From: Chara braunii
Lineage: Eukaryota; Streptophyta; Charophyceae; Charales; Characeae
Length of the DNA stretch: 64,000 nucleotides
Reading direction: 5' to 3'
Assembly (NCBI GenBank): GCA_003427395.1
Contig: BFEA01000053.1
Coordinates: forward strand, 2,588,752 to 2,652,751
The notes beneath the pieces are model-generated. The model did no database searches. It had not been told where the DNA came from and was given only the letters and a program-made list of their open reading frames with translations. Positions 53,271 to 62,725 of the stretch are shown here, in pieces (positions within the stretch are counted from its first letter, which is position 1; each line of letters opens with the position of its first letter). The position numbers were made by a program, and so were the translations under genes.

Positions 53271-54060
53271 ATGTAGTGCCCATAATCAAGCGGTCCCTCG
53301 TGGAAGTGTCAGACTCGAAGTATCGTGATGGTCTAATCCCTCACGATATTGCCCGGCTGAAGGAATAGTTGTGCGGCCGCCGCGAGACCTTCGACCTTTG
53401 GCCTGAGTGTCTCGGTAGGCAAGGCAGATAGGCTCTGCACGGGGGCAGATTCCTTCCCTGCAGAGTCTAGGGCTTGGGATGCCCTGGACAAGGACCTTGA
53501 ATCCCGGCCTAGGACCAACGTCCGACTAATAATTTATTAAGAAGTACATAACCAATGGAGGGGTCTTTCTTCATTCTTTCGACCTCAACCCCCATTTAAT
53601 CTTTAATACGTGGGCCCCTCAGGGCAAGTGAACTCCCAACATAAGTACACATATGTTTATACGTATATATAAAGGGAATAAGTATGTGACGATCACTTCT
53701 CACAATCACAGTGGGGCTCCTCACAACCATATGTATATGTGTGATCGCAGGCCGTCAAATCCAAAACTCGAACCACGGAACATACCTGCAATCACATCAA
53801 AGAGTCAAACAAAATCCACGCACTAGACATAGTCAACCCCAACCACTTTCTATACTCATACCCCTCGCTTTAGCCATGCAAGCCCCAACCTCCAGCCAAC
53901 CAACCATAATTACATACTCAGTACCTTTGTTAAATGGCCATTCAATAAAAGTCCGGGTGAAACCTTAATAAAACAATAAAATCACCAGGGCCAAAACCTT
54001 TTAGGTCGAGTATTGAGGGTGAGTTGGAATTGAGTCGTAAACCGACGAATCGGCAACCGA
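53271..54060. other. No supported gene; leader-like sequence
   Basis: Mixed sequence with TATACGTATATATAAAGGG near 53660 and no domain-bearing frame. It may be the gag-proximal part of the leader of a minus-strand element (see 56399), but no gag is visible. Confidence 0.35.
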
Positions 54061-54061
54061 C

Positions 54062-54080
54062 CTGTTATCAGTGATAACAG
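54062..54080. other. Perfect 19-base palindrome
   Basis: CTGTTATCA-G-TGATAACAG. A second short hairpin, GATCC(TCGTG)GGATC, follows at about 54086-54100. Confidence 0.85.
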
Positions 54081-54363
54081 AAGGTGATCCTCGTGGGATC
54101 AAAGTTGAATCTAGTCCAAAATATCCTGAATCCAATTGTTCAAAGAGGGACCTGTAACATGAAAAAGGCCAATGTCCAGGCTAAACTTATAAACGCACAA
54201 GGAATAATCTCCATACCCTGTTCTTACAGAAATCCTCCTGATAACCAAGCCTAAGCCTATCCCTGCGCACGTGCCCAAGAAAAAAAGCAGACCTTTGGCA
54301 TCATCTTCCCTACCCAGGGTGGACCGCCAGAATTGCCACCTGTCGAAATATAATCTAACTCCT

Positions 54364-54960
54364 CTAAATTAAGAAAATTTCGGCAGCGCTTCCCGTAGGA
54401 AAAGTGCCATCGCAAAATTTATACTAGGCTAAAAATCAAACTTTTGGATTCCAGAAAGTCAAAATTTGTCCAACTCCCTGAATTAGTAAAAATTTGGGCA
54501 GCACTTCCTTTAGAAAGGAAGACTTTCCAGATTTATACTAAGCCAGATATGAACTTGAACATAATATCTGAGTCCTGCTAAGATGAAATTTAACCAACTC
54601 CTTAGATTTGTAGAAATTTCGGCAGCGCTTCCCGTAGAGAAAGTGTTATTCCAAGATTTATACAAAGTTAAGTTTATAATCTGAAATGGCTTTGACTTTT
54701 AAGGACCAATTTTGTCCAACTCCCTGAATTAGTAAAAATTTGCGCAGCACTTCCTTTAGGAAAAGAGGCTTTCCAAATTTTACTAAGTCAAAGAGTAAAA
54801 AAGAACTGGATCCTGAAAAAGACAAAGTTTTGACTAACTCCTTGGTTTTGTAGAAATTTTGGCAGCGCTTCCCGTAGAGAAAGTAACTTACCAAAATTTA
54901 TACAAGACCAAGTAAAAAAATAAAGGATCCCAGAAAATGCAAAAATTGATCTAAGTAAAA
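54364..54960. repeat. Dimeric ~240 bp repeat with GGCAGC-CTTC hairpins
   Basis: Type 1 units (GGCAGCGCTTCCCGTAG) start at 54382, 54621 and 54861; type 2 units (GCAGCACTTCCTTTAG) at 54498 and 54744. Spacing within a type is 239-246 bp, with the types alternating. Hairpins follow the core: TTCC-CGTA-GGAA in the first type 1 unit and the perfect CTTCCTTT-AG-AAAGGAAG at 54504-54521. The same core occurs in the leader of element B (32519-32835). Confidence 0.88.
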
Positions 54961-55168
54961 ATAAACTTCTATGGCTCTAGCACGCGGCGAGCAACTAAAG
55001 TAACTATCTATCAACTGAAGCTCAGACTAAGTAGTGTCATCACTCAGTCACATGCTGGCCAAACCACAAAGGTAAGTACTCTCACCATCCCCGAGTCAAC
55101 TTAGCAAACAATAGTTCATAGTTTTTCAATGATTTATCCCCTTATACCCAGCTTACATAGGGCATAAA

Positions 55169-55895
55169 GCTAGACCACCAAAACTTATGGAACATGTCTA
55201 GCCCCGCCGTGAAGTATACACAAACATAGGGCACAACAACTTTTTTCTTCTTTGGGCATATGGCTAGGCCACCCTAGCCACCCTGAACTGTTCAAGTATC
55301 CAAAATTTATATAATTGTCTGCACTTCATCTTTTGAGGTAGCATATAACTGAGCCGATCATCTTCAGCTCAAAACTCAGTCTGCCCCTTCGTACCACAAG
55401 TTTTATTCTTAATTAATACTCTCTGCAGTTGGTGATAAGCCATAGTCAGACCACCCAAACTTATGGAACCCTGTCTGAATAGCCTGTTCATAAATAATAT
55501 AATAATAGAGTATAGCCAAATTATAACCTTCTGGTTCGAGCATGTGCGAGGCGTTGGGCCAAGACCACCCAAACTTATGGAACATGTCTTGGTCCTCAGC
55601 CTGGTTCGTTTCCCTTAAAACCAAAGCAGGAAGAGGTTGAGCCACCCAAACTTATGGAACATGCTCAGACCTCCTCGTTCAGGAACTAAAGAAACTGGCA
55701 GAAACCCAAAGTAAACAAGGCGACCAAGCCACCCAAACTTATGGAACATGCTTGGTCCCTGAAAAGTCAACCACAGTCATCCCTCACAAGTCGGAGCAAC
55801 CAGACCACCCAAACTTATGGAATATGTTTGGTCCTCCAGGCAATCCAAAAATAAACATAGCACTGGGCCTTCCCAAACTTATGGAACTGGCCCAG
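55169..55895. repeat. Array of seven hairpins with one conserved loop and different stems
   Basis: The 20-base core CACCCAAACTTATGGAACAT (small variants) is at about 55176, 55452, 55566, 55643, 55730, 55806 and 55870. Complementary arms flank each: GCTAGAC (55169/55196), TCAGAC (55446/55473), GGGCCAAGAC (55556/55586), GAGGTTGAGC (55633/55663, one bulge), GACCAAGC (55722/55750), ACCAGAC (55799/55826) and CTGGGCC (55863/55889). Arms differ between copies but always pair, allowing G-T wobbles. No reading frame explains this. Confidence 0.93.
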
Positions 55896-56398
55896 CCTTT
55901 AGTTGACCCAGTCAAACTTCATGCAAAACTACCTTTCTCCCACCCTTCCCCCAAATGCAATTCCACAATCTGCTTTCAGTCAGATAATGAAACTGAAACT
56001 AACATTGTACATGCGTTCCTTTACTTAGTCTGGTCATGTCCTGAAGAGAAAACAAAAATCATAGGGACAGGCATGCATACGTCAATCAAACTACAGGGGG
56101 AATAGGCAAACATGGGTATAGTGGGTTATACAGATAGAGATAGTTTACCTGATGGTTCCCTGCCTCCAGAACCTCGCCTAGGTTCCGGCAGAGCTCCCGC
56201 AATCGGTGGGTTGACTCCCCACAGTCTTGCTGCGGACCTACGGGTTGCAATCCCGCCTGCCGCCCTCCTCTCAGAACTGGATTAAGAAAGGCAGAAGATA
56301 GGGGTTTCAGACTCTCGAGATACAAGAAGGGGATAAGTCAACTCTCAGGAGAGGGCCTCGATACCGTCATTCGCCAGAGGGTCCCGCAATGGCAACCA
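55896..56398. other. No supported gene; right end of the hairpin-rich region
   Basis: Open frames are short. The right border GATACCGTCATTCGCC, then CCCGCAATGGCAACCA at 56382-56397, could be a primer binding site for a minus-strand element (minus strand TGGTTGCCATTGCGGG), with an LTR starting at 56399 (TGTAACAG). No matching LTR was found on the left. Confidence 0.35.
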
Positions 56399-56579
56399 AT
56401 GTAACAGTTTGGTCAGCTCTGAAGTCAAATCGTTGAGATCAACCCCCCTGACGACCTCCTAGTTTGCAGCATTAACTCCCTACTTGTCCAGTCTGATCAC
56501 CTCCCCGAGTCTCAACACCTCTCCTCAGCCCAATCACTCTCCTCAGCCCAATCACGGCCGCACAACAGCCTGTAACAGT

Positions 56580-56880
56580 CCTTAAACGCAGCAGCAGTAC
56601 TCAGCGGTGGTCAATGGCAACAGCAGCAGTCGCCAACAACAACAGTTTTCAGCAGCTCGTAGTTGTACGCAGCAGTATGCAGTAATCAACAGTAGGCACT
56701 AGCAGCAGCATACAGCGGTGGCCAGCAACAACAGTAACAATCCGCACTCAGTCTGCGGCAGCAGCAGCTTGTGCACAATACGCAGTAGCAATCCGTACAC
56801 AACCAAGAGCAACTCGCAGCAGTAGTCTGTGCACAGTATGCAGCAGCAGATTGTGCGGCCAGCAGCAATCTCAGCAGGTA
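56580..56880. repeat. CAG/CAA-rich degenerate triplet repeat
   Basis: CAGCAG, CAACAA, GCAGTA and CAGCAGCAG words dominate. Minus-strand Cys/Ala/Ser frames over it are by-products. Confidence 0.8.
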
Positions 56881-58554
56881 AGCCTCCGGCCCCCGTAGTT
56901 ACTTTTCCGCTACCCTGACCGAATCAAACTTGCAACGCTGGGATGAACCTTCCACCCACAAATGGTACTGCCGCAAGGTAATCCGGCCTGCTATACAGCA
57001 AGCCGAACGTACGCACTTGGCTGTGCACTAGGCTAGGGTCTCACCATCCTATATGGTGGAACATGCAACGTATTGGCCAGCGGATGGCCTCTGAACCCTG
57101 CTGCTTGCCGACAGTTACTCCGCTTAATATTCTGCGCAACACTTCTCCTTACCCCGCAGACAATTTATACTGTCCTCAGCTAGCTGTTGCTGCCTGCCTT
57201 GTCGAACAGAACAGTGTCCCGGTTGGCGAGCTAGCCCTCCAAGCTTGTAGCTCGTTTCCCTGTTGTCTGAATTTGTCGAGACAAGCGGCGCCCCTGATCA
57301 CAGATAAGCCCCCGACCCCCTTGGCCTTCTCGCTCCTCCCGCCGTTGGGATGAGTAATAATGTGTGAACCTTCCGCTGACAAAAAACGCGGAGTTACACA
57401 CCGCCCACTTCGAAGCCGCCCCTCCCGTGCTGCCTCTACGCTTTGTGTCACCAAACCTACTGTCCCGCCTTCCAACACGCCTTCACCACTACACTCATCT
57501 ATTCTCCCCACCTACCACTCCATCGTCCTTCTTCCCTCTCATGCACTCGATCGGCCTTTCGACTAAGTTCACGCAACTCTAACAGTTCCAATCGGACGCG
57601 AGCAAGCTTTAAAGTCGGCGGAAGAATCTTCAACAGGGCGGAGATGAGTAGAAGGCACGGTGGGCGACCGTAGGATCCTCGAAGGCAGGCATGCCCAACG
57701 ACATCACCCAATAGCGTCTGAGGGGATTGCGAACAAACGTACGGCTGCCTAGTCCGTGATATGTAGATCATGATCGCGGAGACGGACGGTACGAGCCGTC
57801 TTCGATAGGTGTTGCGGCCATGGGCCACCGTGATGGAGACAGCACCTACGTTCCAGCTCTGGACCCTTATCGGAGATTAGTCCAGCCCGCCGTTCCGCAT
57901 CCTATGGTATAGCAGTTGGAAGTGAGTTTTTTGCTAAACTTGGAAGGGTTCACTGTCTTCCTCCGCTTAACCCCTCTCTCTCCGCTTAACTTTTCTTCTT
58001 TATAACCCAAGAACTAACTCTCCTTCCCTGAATCCGATCCCCTTCGTTAGATTCGCAATACTTCAAAAAGCCTCGTTCACCATGTCATTTCGCCCGATCC
58101 CTACCGGCATCGGTGAAATCTCAACTCTCTGTCTTCACCATGTCCCTTCGCTGCTCCGCCATAGCTGTACTTCGAGCACTACTTTCTCCGCTGACCTCCC
58201 AACATGCTACCTTATCACCGAAACTAACCTCATCATTGAGATCGCCCGCTCCAAAAACACCAGAGATATGCCCTCAGTCATTCGTTTTCGTCAAGGAACG
58301 AACGTGGTCAGCGGTTTTCCAACTCTGTCGTGCTCGCCCCCCTCCGCAACCATCTTTCTATCGCTTAGTGCACCCAACGCGCTGACCCATCCGGGTTCGT
58401 CCACCCTCCTCCCTACTCTGACCTCCCCGTCGCATTCGCACTTCGCCCTCCTTCACACCGCTCGTTCTTACTAGGCTCACGGCGCCCTGCACCCGGCCTC
58501 CCTGACTTCGCGTGGTCTGACAGAATCCAACTATCAGAAATGCTCCCGGCTGTC
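56881..58554. other. No supported gene
   Basis: C/T-rich sequence with overlapping Pro/Ser/Thr/Leu open frames on both strands, none with a domain. TTTATAACCC at about 57999 is TATA-like and precedes a pyrimidine-rich stretch. TATGGTATAGCAG at about 57904 vaguely resembles a primer site. Confidence 0.35.
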
Positions 58555-58649
58555 GGACCTTACGTCGATTCATACGTTTCGCCCTGGCGCAGGGCCCATG
58601 CTAATCTTCCTTGTAACATTCTAGTTTTAGCGGGGTCCCGAAGGTCTCC
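58555..58649 (-). ncRNA. U6 snRNA-like sequence (pseudogene)
   Basis: The minus strand from 58649 to 58555 follows U6 snRNA over its whole length: CTTCGGGACCCCG (5' stem-loop region), GCTAAAACTAGAATGTTACA, GAAGATTAGCATGG (identical to U6), CCCTGCGC, then ACGTATGAATCGACGTAAGG and TCC. The AGC triad is kept, whereas the near-invariant ACAGAGA box reads ACAAGGA. The internal stem-loop pairs well (CCCTG/CAGGG). No T-run follows, so a pol III terminator is missing. I read it as a U6-derived pseudogene or part of a composite short element. Confidence 0.78.
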
Positions 58650-58739
58650 GGCTAGGGCAATGCCCCGCAGTGCCACCAAGGCCTGAGTGGTCCCGGCAAC
58701 TCAAATTGCTGGGTTTTATTCATCAAGTTCCACCATCTG

Positions 58740-58795
58740 GGTTCGGGCTCGGGTTTGTATTCCAACAATTCATGGGTGTACCTACTGAGCTAGAC
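58740..58795 (-). other. tRNA-like segment with A box, next to the U6-like sequence
   Basis: The minus strand reads GTCTAGCTCAGTAGGTACAC, in which TAGCTCAGTAGG matches the pol III A box / D-arm. About 35 bases on is AACCCGAGCCCGAACCC, only weakly like a B box. A full cloverleaf is not evident. It could be the head of a SINE. Confidence 0.45.
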
Positions 58796-58989
58796 TCTTG
58801 GGTAGTACCCCAGCTATGGTACCGAGCCCCAGAGGGGACGGGACGATAAAAGCAAAATATTCAGAAAATTAAAAGGGAATACCATGGACCACTGGCACTT
58901 TGCCATCCCCGTGGGTCGGGCCTGTCGCTACACTTGTCAGCAAAACTGAAGGGGATAGCCCCATCGGGCCCTCAACCCTTCTCCACCGT

Positions 58990-59070
58990 TCCCATGCTGC
59001 CGCCGACTGGTCTTGATCCCCGCATCTCCACCGTGTAAGTCCAGTACCGTAACCTACAGGGCTAAGCCCA
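58990..59070 (-). other. Second tRNA-like segment (A and B box-like)
   Basis: The minus strand has TAGCCCTGTAGGTTACGGTA, then GGACTTACACGG and GGGGATCAAGACC. GATCAAGAC fits the B box GWTCRANNC, and TAGCCCTGTAGG is close to an A box. The spacing (about 40 bases) suits a tRNA. Stems are imperfect, so a tRNA-derived SINE or pseudogene is likelier than a working tRNA. Confidence 0.45.
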
Positions 59071-59097
59071 AGCCTGGGACCAATGCGCGCGGTATCC

Positions 59098-59105
59098 TAT
59101 ATAAA
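59098..59105 (+). promoter_or_regulatory. TATA-like site
   Basis: TATATAAA after a GC-rich stretch. No gene or LTR can be tied to it with confidence. Confidence 0.3.
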
Positions 59106-59590
59106 CGGTTGCTGCACAGCCCCCAGGCCTAGGAAAATAGCCCGGCCCTCATCCCTTCTTCTAACAAAGCACGCTGTCACTAGGCCTCCGCGTTGGCTTT
59201 CCCTCTCGCGCCATGACTACCTTGTGCCCGACCCCGTACGTCGGCCTACCAGCGGTCAACCGTCCTGAAATAAAAACTAAACTTTTATTCCTAATAACAA
59301 CAAAAAAAGTCAGGCCGGCCAACTAAGCCGGCTACTTGATCAAACGGAGGAATCGCACGCGCGCCTTAAGACTGCACACCCACTCACGCTCTACTCTAGT
59401 CAACCATCCTATCAATGTAACCCAACAGACTTGGCCGCGACGCGCGGTACACTTAGACTTTTAAACTTACTTCCTGCCACTTGCAAAACCCAGGGCGGAT
59501 ACCCTTGTCAGGTATTCGCACTGAGAACGGTCCACCCAATATTTCACGCTTCAAAGCTGGCGGTCTACATTCCAGCCTCAGCAGACTTCC
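59106..59590. other. No supported gene
   Basis: Mixed sequence ahead of the element E pol tail. AAAACTAAACTTTTATTCC and an A-run occur near 59275-59308. Confidence 0.4.
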
Positions 59591-59901
59591 CGGGCAGACG
59601 GTAACACGCCCCTCCTTCAGTGGATGGTCACCAAGAGGTCAACCGCATTCTCACTCGTCACAAGCATGGCACCAAGCCAATGCAGTACAAAGTTACATTC
59701 AAGCAATGCGATCCTGACGACACACGCTGGATTTCACGAGCTGACCTGAAGGCAACAGCACCCCTCATCTTCGCGCATTACGAAAACAGCGACTTGCGAA
59801 GGAAGCTGCCCAACCTGCCCGCCCCATACGGACATCGGACAGACAGCTTCGCCCTCACAGTTAGCTCAGTCCTTCAAGGGGGGAAGTGTGTGGCATACTG
59901 A
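59591..59901 (+). pseudogene. pol: Chromodomain-like C-terminus of element E pol
   Basis: After a stop (FPGRR, TAA) the frame reads VDGHQEVNRILTRHKHGTKP, then MQYKVTFKQCDPDDTRWISR and ADLKATAPLIFAHYEN. This is the same tail module as in elements A and C (VRF/VTF...W pattern of chromodomain-like folds). It runs to a TGA at 59899-59901, inside the LTR start. The rest of this pol (RT, integrase) is not next to it, so it was deleted or displaced by the nested insertions. Confidence 0.75.
59876..59886 (+). other. Polypurine tract of element E
   Basis: AAGGGGGGAAG immediately before the 3' LTR. Confidence 0.8.
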
Positions 59902-60474
59902 TACCACACGGGCCCCAGTTAGGGCCCGGTTCTGTAGCAGGCACGGTTCAGGGTCACGTGTGGCCCAGTTTAGGTCCAGGTTTAGAGTCTGGCAGGCCTC
60001 GTTTAGACCCCACCAGACCCAATGGCTAGTTTTAGGCCAGGTACCGGTTCATCGGTAGGCCCAGCCGGCGGCGCAGTTTGGCGCCCAGTTTCAGATTCCG
60101 AAATCGGATCTGAACCGTTGGGCCTGATCAACGGTCCAGACCGAAGGACCTCAGTAGGACTGAGGCCGACCCAGCACTATATCAGCTGGGTACCAGCCTC
60201 AGTCGGTAGGTTAGAGTGGACAGGAGGTTAGGCTTCGCGTTAGTCTTCAGGATTAGCGCAACATTTCAGCGTTAGCGGGATTAGCGCAGCGCAGCAGAGT
60301 TAGTATGAGCAGCGAGGAGAGATTGAGCACCACGGAGAGGAAGGATTACCGCAGCCATTGGAACAGCGCCAGCCACCGGCCCAGCCCGCGGCCCAGCGCC
60401 AGCCTGCTGCAGCGCCATAGCTACCAACCAGGTACCAGGGAGGAAGGTCTTGCCTTCCCTCCCTCCTCTTCCTC

Positions 60475-60527
<53 letters not shown>

Positions 60528-61066
60528 CTACCTTCGACCTCGCTGACAGTCTAAGTCTACTCCTGGGTTCTCCTATGGGACTACTACCAGTACGAAGGAT
60601 GGTTACGAATTCTGATGACATTAGAGACAGCCACATTGGGACTATCGGTTGAGGACTACTCATGGGATCTGATGTCATCTTCCTCTGGAGATGTACTTGA
60701 CATTGTGAGATCGAGATCTGAGACATTGTGAGACAATGTGTTCGCGACATTTCGGATTTTCGCTACCTCTGACATTTCAAGATACTATCTTTGGAAACAT
60801 TGAGTTGACGTCATCTTCCCTCTCCTCCTCCCTTTGTCTCTCTCCTCTCTCCATTCGTCCGTGGATGATCTTAGACCCTGGACTTTCATCTATGTCCAAG
60901 GTCAGGGCTTTCACACCCCTGATGTATGATTGAGAGTGGTCGATTGCAGTCCGAGTCAGGTCAGAGTCAGTCCTTGTATCTCATGTATTTGTATTAACTC
61001 TGTATTATCTGGTCCGTTCTGGGAATATGCGCCATACTTATGACTGTGTTTCACGAGTATGCAACA
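59889..61066 (+). repeat. 3' LTR of element E
   Basis: 1178 bp, colinear with 41509-43056 except for the microsatellite expansion. It contains (CT)n at 60479-60523. Ends GAGTATGCAACA. Confidence 0.92.
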
Positions 61067-61593
61067 GACATGCAGAACTTAGTAGCAAGCGGGAAACTCA
61101 GCAAGGCATTCAGTCTATGAGCAAAACTCAGAAATCAGCTGTGTGTCTCACTCCGTGTTTGGTCGGGTCATCACATGACAGAAAAAACAAGGAAACAAGA
61201 AAAAAGTTTAAATTCAGGTAGATATGGCAGTTTCGGTGAAAAATTCGCCGAAAATGACACCGCCTATTAACCATTACTGTTACATCAGAGATGGTTAGGG
61301 GGGGTATTTGTGAGGTCTGTTGGCGATTGAGGGCTGATGGGGTGATTTCTGAGGGCTGGAAGTAAGGCTCCCCAGGAGGGTTCGGGAGAGTCTCTGGAGA
61401 GTTGGCCAGTGCTTTGGTCCACACGGCCGTTTGCACATGATGGACAGTTACATGGCCCCAGGGGACCCTGCTCGTCAAGGGTATGACGTATGGCTGTTTA
61501 GAGTTGAAAAAGTTGTTTCCTTCGCAAGCAGTCTTGATCGATGCTCCTGACTTCAGTGTCTGATGTTCTTGTTCTCAAACGTGTGTGCTGCAG
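61067..61593. other. No gene seen; possible host sequence
   Basis: The first ~45 bp resemble the left flank of element E. No transposon motif is seen. A pyrimidine-containing stretch ending GTGTGCTGCAG at 61593 could be a 3' splice site. Confidence 0.35.
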
Positions 61594-61655
61594 GCGGAGA
61601 GCGCAATGGCTGCCCTGAACTGTAGTGGAGCAATCTTGGGCTCATTGCCTATCAG
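61594..61655 (+). CDS. Possible host exon with start codon, unrecognised
   Basis: Bounded by GTGTGCTGCAG/GC on the left and ATCAG/GTGAGG on the right, both good splice signals. ATG at 61606 opens MAALNCSGAILGSLPI, small and hydroxylated residues like the start of a plastid-targeted protein. Downstream, AATAAA-type sites near 62097 and 62120 could end a transcript. No other exon is recognisable, so it is tentative. Confidence 0.3.
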
Positions 61656-62246
61656 GTGAGGACGATGTATTCCTTTCCTTCTTTCTCCTCTCGGTTTCCG
61701 AAGGGGGTAGCCCTGGCATTGTTCCGTCAAAGGGGATGTGCTGATCAATTGTTACATTCACACTGTCAGCAAGTTCAGTCTATGCTCACTTGCATGGTTC
61801 AGTTGATCCCTGGAAATGACATCTGGCGACTGAATAATAGAGGCTGTTCATGAACAATAGAGGCTTCACTGTTCCAAAACGCATCTGCAGTCTTCGCATT
61901 TTGTAGTTAACAGGGTTTGAAGTATTGTCCTCGTTCGCAAGACTCCTTCGTAAGATATCCCGCTGGTAACAGCGACCGTTAATGGCGCAATGGGGATATC
62001 TCTGTGATACCCCTTCTCCAGGTATTCAGTGATCATGTTGTATATTTAATATTTATGTTTATATTCTTGAACGGTCGTCCTTTTTCATAGATGGTGTAAT
62101 AAACCTACCTGTTGTTTCAATAAATCAGAACCGAATGATGAATGAGTGCATTGGAATTTTGATTGTTAGTATTACATTTTTAGTGATAACGTTGATGTAT
62201 TCATGTTTACAAGCACAGCCACGCTGCGAGCACGACAGTTATCGAA
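61656..62246 (+). other. Possible intron/3' region of the same host locus
   Basis: No domain-bearing frame. TAATAAACC (about 62095) and CAATAAATC (about 62119) are polyadenylation-like. Otherwise unremarkable AT-balanced sequence. Confidence 0.25.
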
Positions 62247-62322
62247 CATTAACAGACAACATGTCGGAAGCAGGAGTAAAACAACATTAACAGACAACAC
62301 GTCGGAAGCAGGAGTAAAACAA
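62247..62322 (+). repeat. 38 bp tandem duplication
   Basis: CATTAACAGACAACATGTCG...AAAACAA at 62247-62284 and 62285-62322, differing at one base. Confidence 0.97.
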
Positions 62323-62486
62323 CTCCGTTGCTAGGAGCTAACCTGATGCAAACAACAACGAAAAGTGTACTAATGTGAATGTTTGCTGGAAGGGAAGAGA
62401 AAGCATCTAGGGAATTGGGAAAACTCGGTCGCGTGTAAAGCTTTTTCTTTTGTCAAGGTTCATTGAATTGAATTGAAAGCACACAG

Positions 62487-62489
<3 letters not shown>

Positions 62490-62558
<69 letters not shown>
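62490..62558. repeat. (CT)n microsatellite
   Basis: Uninterrupted, about 34 units. Confidence 0.97.
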
Positions 62559-62562
<4 letters not shown>

Positions 62563-62725
62563 ATCCAAGCCATTCATCCAAACTATAGGACGTGCTCATG
62601 TCCGACTACCTTTCACAGTCCCTGTATCTGGCCGCATTTAGAGCGAGATCTGGTTGCATCTGACCGTTATTATGTCCATATATAAGGCCTATTGCGAGTA
62701 TGCCCTAAGAAAGCTGCAACTATTG

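Larger units (their letters stand above)
41509..61066 (+). mobile_element. Element E: outer LTR element containing nested insertions
   Basis: LTRs at 41509-43056 and 59889-61066 begin TGTGGCATACTGATACCAC and end in CAACA. A primer-site-like TGGTATTGGAGC follows the first, and a polypurine tract precedes the second. The flanks GGCAT and GACAT are a 4/5 match. The 16.8 kb between the LTRs is far beyond a normal Ty3 element. A LINE, another Ty3 gag-pol, a hairpin-rich region and a snRNA-like cluster appear to be later arrivals. The tail at 59600-59886 is the only part I can assign to E with confidence. Confidence 0.85.

Noticed and set aside
55169-55895. CRISPR-like reading of the hairpin array (constant core, variable spacers)
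   Set aside because: Spacing is irregular (about 65-280 bp), the variable arms are self-complementary rather than spacer-like, and no cas genes are present.
56686-56868. Cysteine-rich minus-strand peptide
   Set aside because: It lies over a CAG-type triplet repeat; the Cys/Ala pattern follows from the repeat.
57904-57921. TATGGTATAGCAGTTGGA as a primer binding site
   Set aside because: Too many mismatches to TGGTATCAGAGC, and no LTR ends just before it.
58740-59070. Functional tRNA genes
   Set aside because: A and B box-like words are present, but acceptor and anticodon stems do not pair properly; described only as tRNA-like.
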